A stretch of 64,000 nucleotides of DNA from Gadus chalcogrammus (Eukaryota; Chordata; Actinopteri; Gadiformes; Gadidae), in the NCBI RefSeq assembly GCF_026213295.1, contig NC_079415.1:28869681-28933680 (forward strand), read 5' to 3'. Shown here piece after piece: positions 10,685-22,399 of the stretch. Under the pieces are notes generated by a model, which made no database searches, was not told the DNA's origin, and was given only the letters and a program-made list of their open reading frames with translations. The position numbers and the translations under genes were made by a program. Within the stretch, counting starts at the first letter, position 1; each line of letters opens with the position of its first letter.

Positions 10685-10920
10685 TTAGAACTGGTTATAT
10701 AAATAATTCTTCAACATTCTCTTAAAACAGTTAGTATTATTAATGCATCTTATTTCTAGAGGTAGAGAGTTCCATGCAACTGGTGCGTAATTAGAGAATC
10801 TCCTGGCATCTACTTTCGTCTTTGCCGTTCTGGATATCTTCAGCTTGAAGTTGTCACCTGGTATCTTCGATCTGGTGTTGCAAGTGTCTGATGCTACCTC
10901 CATCTCAACAAGTTCTTTAA
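10685..10920 (-). CDS. C-terminus of the antisense LINE ORF2
   Basis: Encodes the usual end of an L2/CR1-group polymerase: an RTAKTKVDARRFSNYAP block, WNSLPLEI, and a helical tail. It joins in frame to the RT portion at 12593 once the TTAA-flanked insert is ignored, through the shared Leu-Lys codons at the target. Confidence 0.7.
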
Positions 10921-10971
10921 AGGGACTCTGACCTTTGTTGCATTTGAGAATTACAGCACATTCAAGAGTAC

Positions 10972-11323
10972 TGTAACGACCTCGCCGGTGACATAATGAT
11001 GTCGAGTCATTAGTAGTTGAAGGTAGTTTTAATGAACCAAAACCAGGTCACTGAAACCCGTAACATTGTAACCAACGGCAGAAAACCGACACAAAACAAA
11101 CCCCGGTTACCCCGGCAACCCCCAACACGGTCTCACTCGCGTGCAGGCCCCCACCCTCCTGTTTTTCCAAGGCCCTCCCCCAGCTGACCTAATGATTCGC
11201 CCCCACGCTGATTGACAAGAAGAACATTACAATACATACACATAGAACAACTGGCATAGCGGACAACGAAATATAATGTAACACATAACACACAAACTAT
11301 TTAACTGTCCCAGGGTCGCTACA
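10972..11323. mobile_element. Solo LTR, 352 bp
   Basis: Starts TGTAACGACC and ends GGTCGCTACA, a 10-bp inverted end of TG...CA type, flanked by GTAC on both sides (10968-10971 and 11324-11327). It is CA-rich and shows no internal coding sequence. Ends and 4-bp target copy point to a retroelement LTR, probably Gypsy-type, left after recombination. Confidence 0.7.
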
Positions 11324-11334
11324 GTACAAAAGTT

Positions 11335-11400
11335 CTAGACTCCCATGGGTTATGTTTAGACTCCCATGGGTTATGTTTAGACTCCCAGGGGTCATAATAT
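11335..11400. repeat. 22-bp repeat, three copies
   Basis: AGACTCCCATGGGTTATGTT occurs twice and a third, truncated copy follows. Part of the TTAA element. Confidence 0.8.
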
Positions 11401-11534
11401 CTACCAGGGGTCTAGTAAACAAGAAATTTAGCAGGTGGCTCACTTTATGGGCTTCATGCGATACCGTTTTGAGGCCCCATGTTGAAGGACAGTGGTCCCA
11501 CTGAGTATAAGAAAGGTGTATGAGCATTACAAAC

Positions 11535-12150
11535 AGAGTAGCGGGACAACGTCGCGTCTGAGTCTGAAATGGGTCCCGTAATCGGACTGAGTGGTGCGGT
11601 TGGGTGCCAACGTTCTGGAGGTCTTCCTGTAGCTCCAGAGTAGCGGGACAACGTCGCGTCTGAGTCCGAAATGGGTCCCGTAATCGGACTGAGTGGTGCG
11701 GTTGGGTGCCAACGTTCTGGAGGTCTTCCTGTAGCTCCAGAGTAGCGGGACAACGTCGCGTCTGAGTCCGAAATGGGTCCCGTAATCGGACTGAGTGGTG
11801 CGGTTGGGTGCCAACGTTCTGGAGGTCTTCCTGTAGCTCCAGAGTAGCGGGACAACGTCGCGTCTGAGTCCGAAATGGGTCCCGTAATCGGACTGAGTGG
11901 TGCGGTTGGGTGCCAACGTTCTGGAGGTCTTCCTGTAGCTCCAGAGTAGCGGGACAACGTCGCGTCTGAGTCCGAAATGGGTCCCGTAATCGGACTGAGT
12001 GGTGCGGTTGGTTGCCAACGGTCTGGAGGTCCTGAGAATCATCCAGGGGAGCGGGACCACTTGGCTTCTGAGGCCGAATCGGGTCCCCTTGTCGGACTGA
12101 ATGGTGCAGTTGGTGGCCAACAGTCTGGAGGTCTTCCTGAGGCTCCAGAG
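11535..12150. repeat. 102-bp minisatellite, about six copies
   Basis: Units start at 11535, 11637, 11739, 11841 and 11943; a more diverged copy follows to about 12150. The first four are nearly identical. Because 102 is divisible by 3, all three minus-strand frames stay open (up to 315 codons at 12244-11297). I regard these as a consequence of the repeat and not as genes. Confidence 0.9.
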
Positions 12151-12592
12151 GAGGGTAACTCTGTGAGTCTGAGTCCGAGATGAGTCCCCTAATCGGACTG
12201 AATGGTGCAGTTTCAGTACGCCGTGGACCACTTTGGTATGCCATCGTCAGTCGCTACGGTCGCTACTCGCTACTGTCTGCCGTGGAATCAAAACAAACCC
12301 TCTAGTTGAGGACGCGCCTTGATGACGCGGGCCCGAATGCGCCACAAGAAGCAGACGGAAAACCTTATATATCCATGCAGCAAACAGACAGGTCTGTCGG
12401 CCAATAAGGTCATTCGGTCTGAAGAATTTTATTGGTTGAAGTTTTCACTAAATATTATGAGAGTAAAATAATTGTTTGTTTTTACTCCTGGTGGGTCTGT
12501 CTTGCATATTAGAGTGTTATTACCTTATTAATACCAATTTAACCTTATCCAAAAAAAGTGTAAAAATGCAACAAAGGTAAGAGTCCCTTTAA

Positions 12593-14495
12593 GGTAGCAA
12601 GGTGCATTACCATGAACTGTTTTGTGGGTCAGTAGACAGACCTTGAAGAAAATCCTCTGATCTATTGGGAGAATGTGGGATTTCTTGTAGAAGGGAACCA
12701 GGTCAGTAGTTCTGTCTTGGATTTTATAGATGAAACGTGCCACCCCATTTAGGATGGACTTTAGCTTCTTTAATCTGGTCTTGGGCAGGTTCATGTAAAG
12801 AGAGTTACAGTAATCTATCTTAGATATGACTAATTGCTTCACCATCATGAGCTTGATACTTTCATCAAGATAGCGACCAATGGTTCTCAGGTTCATCATT
12901 GTCCAGCTGCATTTCTTCTTCACACTGTTGATCTGTCTTTCCATGTTGAGGGATTTGTCGAACTTCACTCCAAGGCTCTTCCAGCTATCCCCTTTGCACT
13001 CAGTTGGTAGAATTGTCGTGCTTCCAAACTGCAGGCTGACATTGAGTTCACATTGTTTGAGGACATGACTCTTGCCTAGCACCAACAGCTCGGTCTTTGA
13101 TTCGTTGAGTTTCATGAAGTTGTTGACCATCCACACTTTTATTTCTGCAAGACATCTGTTGGTTCTGTCTTGAACATCTGTAAACTGAGATGCACGATTT
13201 GGATGAAACGAGATGTAAAGCTGAAAGTCATCTGCGTATAGTTGGATATCAAGTCCATATTTCCCTGCGATTTTCTGGGGGGCTTTGATGTAAAGAATGA
13301 AAAGAATCGGCCCCAGGAGTGATCCTTGGGGGACTCCAAACAACAACTCCAAGAAGGATGAGAGCGTATCATCAATCTTTACACAGAAATATCTCTTCTC
13401 AAGGTAGGACTTCATCCACTGCAGGGCGCTTCCGGTGACACCATAGTCATTCAGTAGCTTTTCCAGCAATACTGTGTGGTCGATGGTGTCAAACGCTGCA
13501 CTGAGGTCAAGCAGTACAACAATGACAACATTGCCAGCTCCAATCTCCCTGTTGATATCATCACACATTCTAACCAGCAGTGTTTCACAACTGTGATTAG
13601 GGCGGTATCCAGATTGGACCTCTGAGTAGAGACTATGTCTTGAGAGATGGACGTTGAGTTGGTTCAGCACAATTTTCTCAAGAATCTTCGAAATAGCAGA
13701 AAGGTTGGAGACTGGTCGATAATTGCTAAGGATGTCAACATCAGCATTGTCCTTCTTCAGAGTTGGTTTGATGACTGCTTTCTTCATGTCAGATGGAAAA
13801 GTTCCGGTCTTTAACGAGGAGTTAATGATGTGGAGTAGAACAGGCGTCAGCTCTTTTACACAGTCTTTAAGAAGAAATGTTGGGATTGGATCCAGGCAAC
13901 AAAACTTGTTGGACATCTTAGAGAGTAAGTCTTTGAGTTCATCAGCTGTTATCTCAGAGAAACTGTAGAATCTGCAGTCCTCATCAAGAGTAGGGTCTTT
14001 GTTGAGGGGTTGGTCTTTGTCAGTAGCAAAAGAGGGTTCCTCAGCTGCTGTAGGAGTTATACTCTTTTCCTTCTCTATACCATCCCGGATGGTAGTAACT
14101 TTGTCTGCGAAGAAATCTTTGAAATCTTCAGAAAGTTTAACGGGATCTTTGTGGTTTGGAAGGTCTTGAGCATCATTTCCAAGTAGTCTATTGAACTTCT
14201 TGTAGAGTATTTTAGAGTCCCCTGAGGGGGATTTGAGAGAGGCATTGTGGTGAGCACATCTCTTGACATACTCGAAACAAGTGAACTCATCCCTAGCTCT
14301 AACATACTCCGATCTTGCCACACGCTGTTTCGGTCCTGGCGACTGTATAACATGAGGCAACTCCGATCTTGCAAGGTCTTCTTCTTCTTTGCTCTTCCTC
14401 CAAGCACGTTCAGCCACTCTTCTTTTGCGCCTGAGAATGCGGAGTTCCAAGTCCAACCAGGGCATCGGGTTCTTCTTTATCTTCTCTTCCTCCAA
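12593..14495 (-). CDS. Reverse transcriptase part of the antisense LINE ORF2
   Basis: Encodes an NPMPWLDLEL block, YRPVSNLSAISKILEK, the motif A region [26 protein letters not shown] and the catalytic LYADD box, then the thumb and C-terminal SKIDYCNSLY region. No RNase H is present. At its 5' end it lies in a different frame from the endonuclease because of the 92-bp duplication, and its 3' end runs into the TTAA element. All RT catalytic motifs are preserved, so the insertion is not very old. Confidence 0.85.
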
Positions 14496-14576
14496 GCACG
14501 TTCAGCCACTCTTCTTTTGCGCCTGAGAATGCAGAGTTCCAAGTCCAACCAGGGCATCGGGTTCTTCTTTATCTTC
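14393..14576. repeat. 92-bp tandem duplication inside LINE ORF2
   Basis: The segment beginning TCTTCCTCCAAGCACG at 14393 recurs at 14485 with one difference in the readable part. Since 92 is not a multiple of three, it shifts the frame between endonuclease and RT; the two frames differ by exactly that remainder. Confidence 0.85.
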
Positions 14577-15445
14577 TTCTTGATGAAAGGGCAGTGCTTA
14601 TCCATTAGCTGAGTCAGCACAGTGTTGTAGAGAATGACAGCATCATCTGCTGGCATGTCTTCAGGGAAGTCCGCTAATTTTGAGTCAATTAGTTCTTCTT
14701 TGAATTGTTCTGCATCAATCATTTTGAAATTTCTGTAGGTCATAAACTTGTCTTTAGGGATCTTTGGCTTAATATCAGCATCAAAGAGTACAAGGAAGTG
14801 GTCAGATTTGGTCCTTGAGGGGCAGATCTTAAACAAGCTCAGTTTCCTTCTAAGGGCTTTGTTGGTAACTACAAGGTCCAGAGTTCCACCTTGGTCATGG
14901 GTTGGCTCAAGTGGAACGTGCTGGTACAGGTCGTGGTCTTCCAAGAGTTGGTAAAACTTCTTGGGGTAGTGTTCTTCTGGTCTTTCCATATGAAAGTTGA
15001 AATCCCCAGCGATGATAGGAGAACCAGGTTTCCCTGAGAGGTCTTTGAGATACTCATCAAATTCCTCTAGGAAAGCACACTCAGTGAAACAAGCTTTCTT
15101 GGTGTACGGAGGTCGATAGATGTTTACCAGTCTTACAGTATCTTGTTCAGAGTGCAAGAGTGACTCCATGACTTGAAAAGACTTGTACTTCATGACTTTG
15201 CTGTTGGATTTTAACTGAACAGTATCCCGGTAAAGCATGGCTATTCCTCCACCACTCCTGTGTTTCCTCGGGTCCGATATGACATCCCATCCATAGTCTT
15301 TGATTTCCATCAGCTTGGCCTTGTTCCCATCTCGAAGGAAGGTCTCTTGCACAAAACAAATGTCACAGTCAACATCTTGAAGATGTTCTAGGACTCCTAC
15401 TGTCTTGTTGACTAGAGATCGGACATTAAATGTTGCTATCCTTAA
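14577..15445 (-). CDS. APE endonuclease of the antisense LINE
   Basis: Starts at the end of ORF1 with FNVRSLVNK and continues VQETFL, GGGIAMLYR, IYRPPY, AGDFNFH and SDHFLVLF, the ordered motifs of an apurinic-type endonuclease. The Glu, Asp, Asn and His catalytic positions are all visible. The start codon is unclear; the frame opens right at the ORF1 stop, suggesting reinitiation. Confidence 0.8.
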
Positions 15446-16662
15446 ACTCGTCCGAGGCGTGCTTTGGCCTCTTTGATCCTCTGTATGTAGGAGTTTTTTG
15501 CCTGTTCACATCCGGCTGTCCTAGACATAATGGCTGCTCGCTCTCTTACAAACGAGGGACACAAATTGTCAGAGGCTTTGTGTGTTGCTGCTGAGTTCTT
15601 CTCGGAGGGATTTCTGCTCTTGCAACAGTTGGAGCACTTCATCTTCTTGATCTTGTTGTCTTTCTTGTTCATGCAGTCCCTTGAGGTGTGACTCCCCCCA
15701 CAGTAGAAACATGTAGGGTCTTTGTCTTTGTCTTTACAGTACCTAGAGTTAGCCATGTGACCGAATTCTTGACAGTGATAGCACTGGATGACATGAAAAC
15801 GGTCTGTAACATAGTGCTCACTGAGGTCAATGTTTACACAGTCTCCATTTCGCCTTATTGACTCCCGGGTTTCTGCACTGATTTGGATTACAGCGTATCT
15901 CTGCTTGTCATCAAAGAACACAACCTTGATGGATTTCATATTCTCGCTCTTCTCCAGGAGCTTCTCTTCAAGGGTCTCTTTGCTGATTATGTCAGTTGGA
16001 ATATCCCGGATAGTTAGTTTGGGATCCAACTTCTTTCTGTCTTCAGATTTCGAGGAAACCTTGTACTTCAAGGAGAGGGCTTCTTTGGCTTCATCCAGGT
16101 GAGCTTTTGAAGCGAAGTTGAGGATTGCAGTTCCCCCAGATACTGAGGCCTTCTTCACCGGAACCTTTTTTAGGGTTCCTTTGACGTCCCTTTTCATCGC
16201 AATCCAATCTACATCCGTGATAGGCGCTGGATCCTCTTGGTCTCCACTGACCCCATCAACCATCCTTTCAACCGTGAGAGTATGTCTGACAGGGAGCTGT
16301 TTGTCTTCTTTGGTCTCTTTAGGGTTGCCCTGTCCTGTAGTAGGCAATGTAGCCATAGCTGCTTTCAATAAATCAGGTATTACATCATGGAGCTGCTTCT
16401 TTATTATCTCTTCAAAGTTGGGGAAATCATGTGGGACAGAACTTGTGACATCTTTAGTATCTGCAATAGTTTTACAAAGGTTCAGAGCTCTCATGGAGAA
16501 AGCGAACAAATCCTTGATAGCTGTGAACATGAGAGCTCTGGAACTTGTGTTTTCCAGATCCTCCAGTTCCTCTGCTGTCTCAATAGTTTTCATATCTTTT
16601 GTCTTCAGGGATTTCCGGTTAATGTGGTCCAACTCATCTTTCATCTTTTTCCATTCTTCCAT
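15442..16662 (-). CDS. ORF1 (gag-like, zinc knuckles) of the antisense LINE
   Basis: 406 codons from ATG 16662. The N-terminal half is charged and helical; a fold with two RRM-like stretches is plausible in the middle. The C-terminal part holds CYHCQEFGHMANSRYC, CFYCGGSHTSRDC and a further CSNC, i.e. CCHC-type knuckles that bind RNA in LINE ORF1 proteins. Intact from start to stop. Confidence 0.8.
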   Translation of the reverse strand: MEEWKKMKDELDHINRKSLKTKDMKTIETAEELEDLENTSSRALMFTAIKDLFAFSMRALNLCKTIADTKDVTSSVPHDFPNFEEIIKKQLHDVIPDLLKAAMATLPTTGQGNPKETKEDKQLPVRHTLTVERMVDGVSGDQEDPAPITDVDWIAMKRDVKGTLKKVPVKKASVSGGTAILNFASKAHLDEAKEALSLKYKVSSKSEDRKKLDPKLTIRDIPTDIISKETLEEKLLEKSENMKSIKVVFFDDKQRYAVIQISAETRESIRRNGDCVNIDLSEHYVTDRFHVIQCYHCQEFGHMANSRYCKDKDKDPTCFYCGGSHTSRDCMNKKDNKIKKMKCSNCCKSRNPSEKNSAATHKASDNLCPSFVRERAAIMSRTAGCEQAKNSYIQRIKEAKARLGRV

Positions 16663-16795
16663 GGATACAGGTCAGGACAGTCTGACACAAACCCGGAAGT
16701 GTTTGTGAAGCGCCGAAAATCTATCAAAAAACGAACTATACTAAATGAACTACAATATACTGACAACCACTCGTTACAATATTGTGGCGATCGTG

Positions 16796-17090
16796 GTTGC
16801 AGAGTTCAGAGTGCCGCAAGGGATCCTAAATATCCTTTGATCCACGCAAGATATCCGACGCGATGCTGTCCGCGCCGACGCGATGCTGTCCGCCTGCTCG
16901 GTCGCAGTTCGCTCGGTCCTAGTATCAAGAGTTATTATTGAAATAATAATGAATTGAATTACTGTATATGAATTACAAGTTGTATTAAAGTTCAGAGTGC
17001 CGCAAGGGATCCTAAATATCCTTTGATCCACGCAAGATATCCGACGCGATGCTGTCCGCGCCGACGCGATGCTCTCTCGATTACTGCTAT
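16796..17090 (-). repeat. Direct-repeat monomers in the LINE 5' region
   Basis: An 80-90 bp block from about 16799 (AGAGTTCAGAGTGCCGCAAG) recurs at 16988. Inside each, CGACGCGATGCTGTCCGC is itself doubled. Monomeric GC-rich repeats upstream of ORF1 on the minus strand fit a LINE 5' UTR promoter array; that role is inferred. Confidence 0.6.
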
Positions 17091-18589
17091 CCATAAGGAA
17101 CTTTTACCAATATGTTAAGTGCCCTACCAGACTCAACAAAACGCTGGACTTGTGTTATGGGTCCATCAAAGGAGCATATAAAGCTATTCCCCTTCCCCCA
17201 CTTGGGGGGGCCGACCATAATTGTATTCAGCTTATCCCATCATACTGCACTGCACTGCAGAGGGGAAAAACGGTCACCAAGCGGGTTAAAGTCCGGACTG
17301 ACAAATCCAAATTGAGTCTGCAGGGCTGCTATGAGTGTACAGACTGGGAAATGTTTAAGCAATCTTGTCCAAACATTGACGTCCTTGCAGATGTTGTCAG
17401 TTGTTACGTCTCCTTTTGTGAAGATAATGTTATTCCTGAAAAAACTGTAAAGGTGTACCCAAATAGTAAACCATGGGTGACGAAAGCACTCAGGGCACTG
17501 CTATACAGGAAAAGACAGGCATTTAGAGCAGGGAACCTTCCGGAGGTTGAAAAACTAAAAAAGGAAGTTAAACATGAAATAGCAAGAGCAAAGCGGAGCT
17601 ATAAAGAAAAGCTAGAGGACCAATTGGTAAACAACAATTTAGGCTCTGCTTGGGATAGCATGAAAACCATAATTGGTACAAAGAAAACAAGAAATCCGAA
17701 TTTGGTGCTGGATGGGTTCACATGCTGGCACAGACAAGCTGGCACAGACGAGGAATGAGTTTTATCTGAGGTTTGACTCACCAACATTTAAGGATGACAT
17801 TTTAGAGCAAAAAAACTACCTAAAGGATAGTGCCCCAGCGCCCTTTGATCTGCATGACGTAGTAGATACCTTCAGACACTCAAAGGTTAAGAAGAGCCCC
17901 GGGCCAGATAACATAGGGGGTCACCTACTCTCCTCGTGCGCTGAACAACTTGGTCCAATATTTTATTACATATTTAAGCTCTCCTTGAGCCAACAGAGAG
18001 TCCCCAAAATTTGGAAAAACTCGACTATTGTACCAGTGGCAAAAATCAGTCGCCCTAAGGTTTTAAATGATTTTAGACCAATTGCCTTGACCTCATTGGT
18101 GATGAAATGTTTTGAAAAGCTAATGAAAAAGGTGCTCCTCATCAAAACAGAGAATCTATTGGACCCACAACAATTTGCTTATAGGGCCAGGCGAGGGGTT
18201 GAGGATGCTACAGCCACTCTGCTTAACCTGATACTTAAGCACCTTGAAGGTAGCAACACTCATGCCAAAATTTTATTTGTTGATTTTTCATCAGCTTTTA
18301 ACACTATTCAACCACACATTTTAGTTGATAAGCTGTTAAGAAATTTTAAATTAGATTTTAGTTTAGTGGGTTGGATTTTGGATTTTTTAACAGACAGAAC
18401 TCAGAGAGTGAGGGTAAATGGAGTATACTCAGAAAAGCTCCTGTCCTCTACAGGGTCACCACAGGGTTGTGTCCTGTCCCCTCTTTTATACATCTTATAC
18501 ACTGATGACTGTCGTAGCCAGCACACAAACAGACATATTTTAAAGTTGGCAGGTGACTCAGCTATTGTTAGTCTTTTAAATGGAAAATA
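17091..18589 (+). pseudogene. Decayed reverse transcriptase of the outer LINE
   Basis: Reads in two overlapping frames (17091-17758 and about 17690-18589). Motif A (DFSSAFNTIQ) is preserved, but the catalytic Asp-Asp box is Gly-Asp and the frame stops immediately after. The remainder, to about 19304, is readable in other frames and includes IDYRRK and YKYLGSIIDD. Inactive. Confidence 0.75.
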
Positions 18590-19527
18590 ATCTGAGCATG
18601 GTCCTGTTTTAAACGATTTTATAGCCTGGTGTGATAGTGCTCACTTACACTTGAATGTATCAAAAACGAAGGACATGGTCATTGATTATAGGCGCAAGTC
18701 CCCCCCTACCCAGGTCACTGCTAGAAACGGGCAACCTGTAGAGGTAGTTGGCTCATATAAATACCTGGGAAGCATAATTGATGACAGGCTAAATTTTAAT
18801 CTTAACACAGAGAATATATGTAAGAAAGGCCAACAGCGACTCTCCTGCCTCCGTAAATTGGCAAAATTCAATGTGGATAAAACCATTATGAGAATATTTT
18901 ATAAATCGTACATTGAATCTGTTTTATCTTTTTCTATGATATGCTGGTACGGAAATCTGAACGTAAAGGATAAAGCCTCACTCGCCAAAGTAGTGAAGGC
19001 CGGTGGCAAAATCATAGGTGCCAAGCAAAGTAGTCTAGCAGACCTATACAATAGATTTGTCCACAAAAAGGCAGAATCTATTTTATCAGCTAATGGTCAT
19101 CCTCTTCATCCTGAGTTTCAGTTGTTACCTTCTAAGTCACGTTTCAGATTCCCTGCAGTTAAAACCAATAGATATAGATTCTCATTTGTCCCCACTCCCC
19201 AGTGCCATTTCTCTACTGAACTTAGATTTTGGAGCCCGGGGCCGACATGGTGTTTTTGGTGCAGTGTGAGGTATGATTACCTGCTGTATGAAAGGTATTT
19301 TATTTGACACATGGTAGTTATTATTATTATTCTGATTTACATGGGTATGTCATGCAGGGATGCTTATCAGCATGCCTGTATACACTCTGCACTATCTATA
19401 TACTATCTGCATGTATGTTTGGTCTGTCATGTTGTACTTTCTGTCCTATGTTGTCTATTGATGTCTTGCTGCAAACAAAATCGCCCTTAGGGGACAATAA
19501 AAAGCTTTACTTACTTACTTACTTACT
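17091..19527 (+). mobile_element. Outer LINE, 3' half: RT domain and (TTAC)n tail
   Basis: Continues the element begun at 9155. The RT frame has several lesions: a frame change near 17700, the motif equivalent to YADD reads LAGDS (first Asp lost), a TAA at about 18587, and another frame change near 19130. Recognisable blocks are DFRPIALTSLVMKCFEK, FVDFSSAFNTIQP and SPQGCVLSPLLYILYTDD. It ends in ACAATAAAAAGC and TTAC repeats at 19505-19527. Confidence 0.75.
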
Positions 19528-19585
19528 CCCAGGGAGATTGAGGCTTTGCGCTGTGCTTTGCCTGAGCTGCTGTAGCCTACTAAAC

Positions 19586-22399
19586 ATGGGATATATCTAC
19601 ACCGCGGAGCAGCTCCAACAGCTTGCCTCCTATGCCATCAGTTCCATCGATGAAGATGTACTCCAGCTTTGCCAGGTTACGGGGATCCGTCGGAGGAAGC
19701 GCTACATACACAGAGGGTCTCGTCGCTCCTTCAAGATCTACAATCGAGCAACGGAGGATGCCATACCGACTATCCAGTCTCGGCGCGGCTCTCCTGGACG
19801 ATCCTCTCCTGTAGGCAACTCTGCACCCCGCAAGGAAGTCCTCCATCAACACTTCACAGGCCGGAATGATCTCTCCCTGGCTCGTTGTTCGTGGGATCCG
19901 AGGTTCCCCTGCCATGTAGGCCTATCCATCACCCCCCACCGACCCCAAACACCTGTCAGCTCTGCTCGTCCGAGATTGCGGATCCGTAGCGGTGGGGTGA
20001 ATCCCCTGAACATCCGCCCTCTGGAATACTGCCGTCACCCCCAGACTGTGATTCACTCCACAGCAAAAGCCACCCTGGTCAACAGCAGGTCTGTGTCGAA
20101 CAAAACTTTCGTTTTAAATGACTTTTTCTCTCGTCACAATCTGGACTTCCTATTTTTAACCGAGACTTGGATAGGCGCTGGAGTTGGTCAGTCTTCTGTT
20201 TTCAGCAAACTTTGCCCCACCAACTGCTCGTTTATTAGCACGCCAAGGTGCGTTGGAAGAGGAGGCGGAGTAGCTCTCGTTTTCAAGAATGATTTTAAAG
20301 TACGGACACTCTCTGTAGGCAGTTTTTCCACTTTCGAACTGCAATGCATAATTGTAGAATCTGCCACGTCCCCACTGGCTTGTGTTCTGATCTATAGACC
20401 CCCTAAGCCTGACAAAGACTTTATAACAGAATTCTCTGACTTTCTGTCCCATTTTGTGTCATTGTACGATCGTCTGCTCATACTTGGTGACTTTAATATC
20501 CATGTCTGCTGTCCAGACAGACCCATGGTCAACGAATTATGTGGTTTAATAGATGCCTTTGGTCTCACTCAACATATAAACAAAGCTACACATTTACTGG
20601 GACATACACTTGACCTTATTTTATCATATGGTTTTTCTGTTGATAATATTGTAATTGAGGATGCGACTTTCTCTGATCACAGACCTATTATGTTTGATGT
20701 TACCCTCTCCAATCATCTGCCAGCTACTAGAGCTCAAGGCCATTACTCTCGCCATATAAACTCTCTTACTGCAGCCCAGTTTTCTGATAGCTTTCTCAGT
20801 CAAACTGTTGCTTCTACCATTGCAACAGCAGCATCATCCTCTTCCAGCCCAGATTAATTAGTCAGCCTTTTCCACTCTTCCTGCTCCTCCATACATGACT
20901 CTGTAGCTCCTCTCACATACATCCGCCCCAAACTAAAATCTCGATATAGGTTGGATGAGGCCACCCGCTCTCTCAGGCAGGCCTGTCGTAAAGCCGAAAG
21001 AAAATGGAAAAAGGATCACCTTACTGTCTCCTTTGAAATTTTTAAAACTGCTTTAGCTGCTTTCCAGGCTGCAGCAAAAAAAGCCAGGGCAAAGCACCTC
21101 TCTGATTTGATCAGTAAACACTCAAACAGACCAAACATTTTATTTAGCACTATTAACTCTGTTATCAACCCTGTTAACTCCCCAGATGCTGATGTATCTA
21201 CTGCTACCTGTGAGGAATTCCTTAAGTTCTTCATTAACAAAATAGAGGACATCAGATCACTGTTTACCCCCTCCCCATCACCCACTCCACCTGATTACTT
21301 TGGTACACCAGTTATTTTTAACCAATTTCAGCCCATTTCTCTCTCTGACCTGCGGGAATTAGTATTGCACATGAAACCCACTGCATTCCCCCATGATGCC
21401 ATTCCCTCCTCTATCATTAAGGATGTTTTTGATGCAGTTGGCCCTTCAATTCAAATAATTCTAAATTCATGCCTTACATCTGGCACTGTCCCCTCATGTT
21501 TTAAACATGCGGTTGTCCAACCCCTGTTAAAGAAACACAACCTTGATGCTAAATGCCTGAATAATTACCGTCCCATCTCTAAGCTTCCTTTTATCTCCAA
21601 AGTCCTAGAAAAAGCTGTTCTGTCTCAGTTGACTCCCTTTCTGACCTCCCACAACATACTTGAACCTCTTCAATCAGGTTTTAGATCCCTTCACAGCACC
21701 GAAACAGCCCTGCTCAAAGTAACCAATGATCTCCTCCTCACTCTGGACTCTGGTGATAATGCCATCTTAATACTACTTGACCTCAGTGCTGCTTTTGATA
21801 CTGTAGATCACATCATCCTCCTCACCCGCCTGGACCAGCAGGTGGGCATTAGGGAGACTGCACTACTCTGGTTCAGCTCTTACCTTAAACATAGGACTTT
21901 CTCTGTCTCTATTGGTCAGTTCTCGTCATCATCCGCCCCTGTCTCATATGGGGTCCCCCAGGGGTCCATCCTGGGTCCCATGCTCTTCAGCCTGTATATG
22001 CTCCCACTGGGTGACATTATTAGAAAGCATAAGATCTCTTTTCACCTCTATGCCGATGATTCGCAGCTGTACTTGCCCTTAAAATCTAGGGACTCCATCC
22101 AATCTCTCCTGGTCTGTCTTGAAGACATCAGAAACTGGATGGCTAACAACTTCCTCCAGCTAAATGGTGACAAGACTGAAGTCATAATTTTTGGTCCCTC
22201 CAAGGCAAGACACACTGCACTGTCAAACGTAGGTCACCTCACGCCTCTTGTCAAACCCCATGCCAGAAACCTTGGTGTCATCCTCGACTCTGAACTCTGT
22301 CTTGACAAACAGATCAGCACTGTAGTCAAAAATAGTTTTTACCAGCTCAGAGTGACCTCCCGCCTCAAATCCTTCCTATCCCACACAACCTCGAGATAG
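19586..22399 (+). pseudogene. L2 ORF2 (endonuclease and RT) with nonsense codon
   Basis: From ATG 19586: endonuclease motifs FLTETWIGAG, GGGVALVFK, IYRPPKPDK, LGDFNIHV and SDHRPIMFD. A single TAA at 20855-20857 interrupts the frame, which then continues unchanged through the [46 protein letters not shown] and [10 protein letters not shown]. The catalytic Asp pair is intact. The frame breaks again at 22399 by a small indel. Confidence 0.85.

Larger units (their letters stand above)
10921..12588. mobile_element. TTAA-flanked terminal-inverted-repeat element, 1668 bp
   Basis: Left end AGGGACTCTGACCTTTG and right end, reversed, AGGGACTCTTACCTTTG form an inverted repeat of about 25 bp. TTAA is duplicated at 10917-10920 and 12589-12592, the piggyBac/Kolobok-style target. 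The element has no recognisable transposase. It carries a solo LTR, a 22-bp triplicate and a 102-bp minisatellite. The superfamily is unassigned because TTAA alone does not decide it. Confidence 0.7.
10487..17090 (-). mobile_element. Antisense CR1/L2-group LINE (two ORFs), interrupted
   Basis: Reads right to left: 5' UTR with repeated monomers (17090-16700), gag-like ORF1 (16662-15442), endonuclease-RT ORF2 (about 15445-10685) and an AAATG-type (CATTT on its own strand) microsatellite tail at 10488-10512. ORF2 is broken by a 92-bp tandem duplication and by a 1668-bp TTAA-flanked insertion (10921-12588). It inserted into the endonuclease region of the outer LINE. Confidence 0.75.

Noticed and set aside
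11297..12244. Three overlapping minus-strand frames of 167-315 codons
   Set aside because: The 102-bp repeat is a multiple of three, so all frames without a stop in one unit stay open. No start context or known domain.
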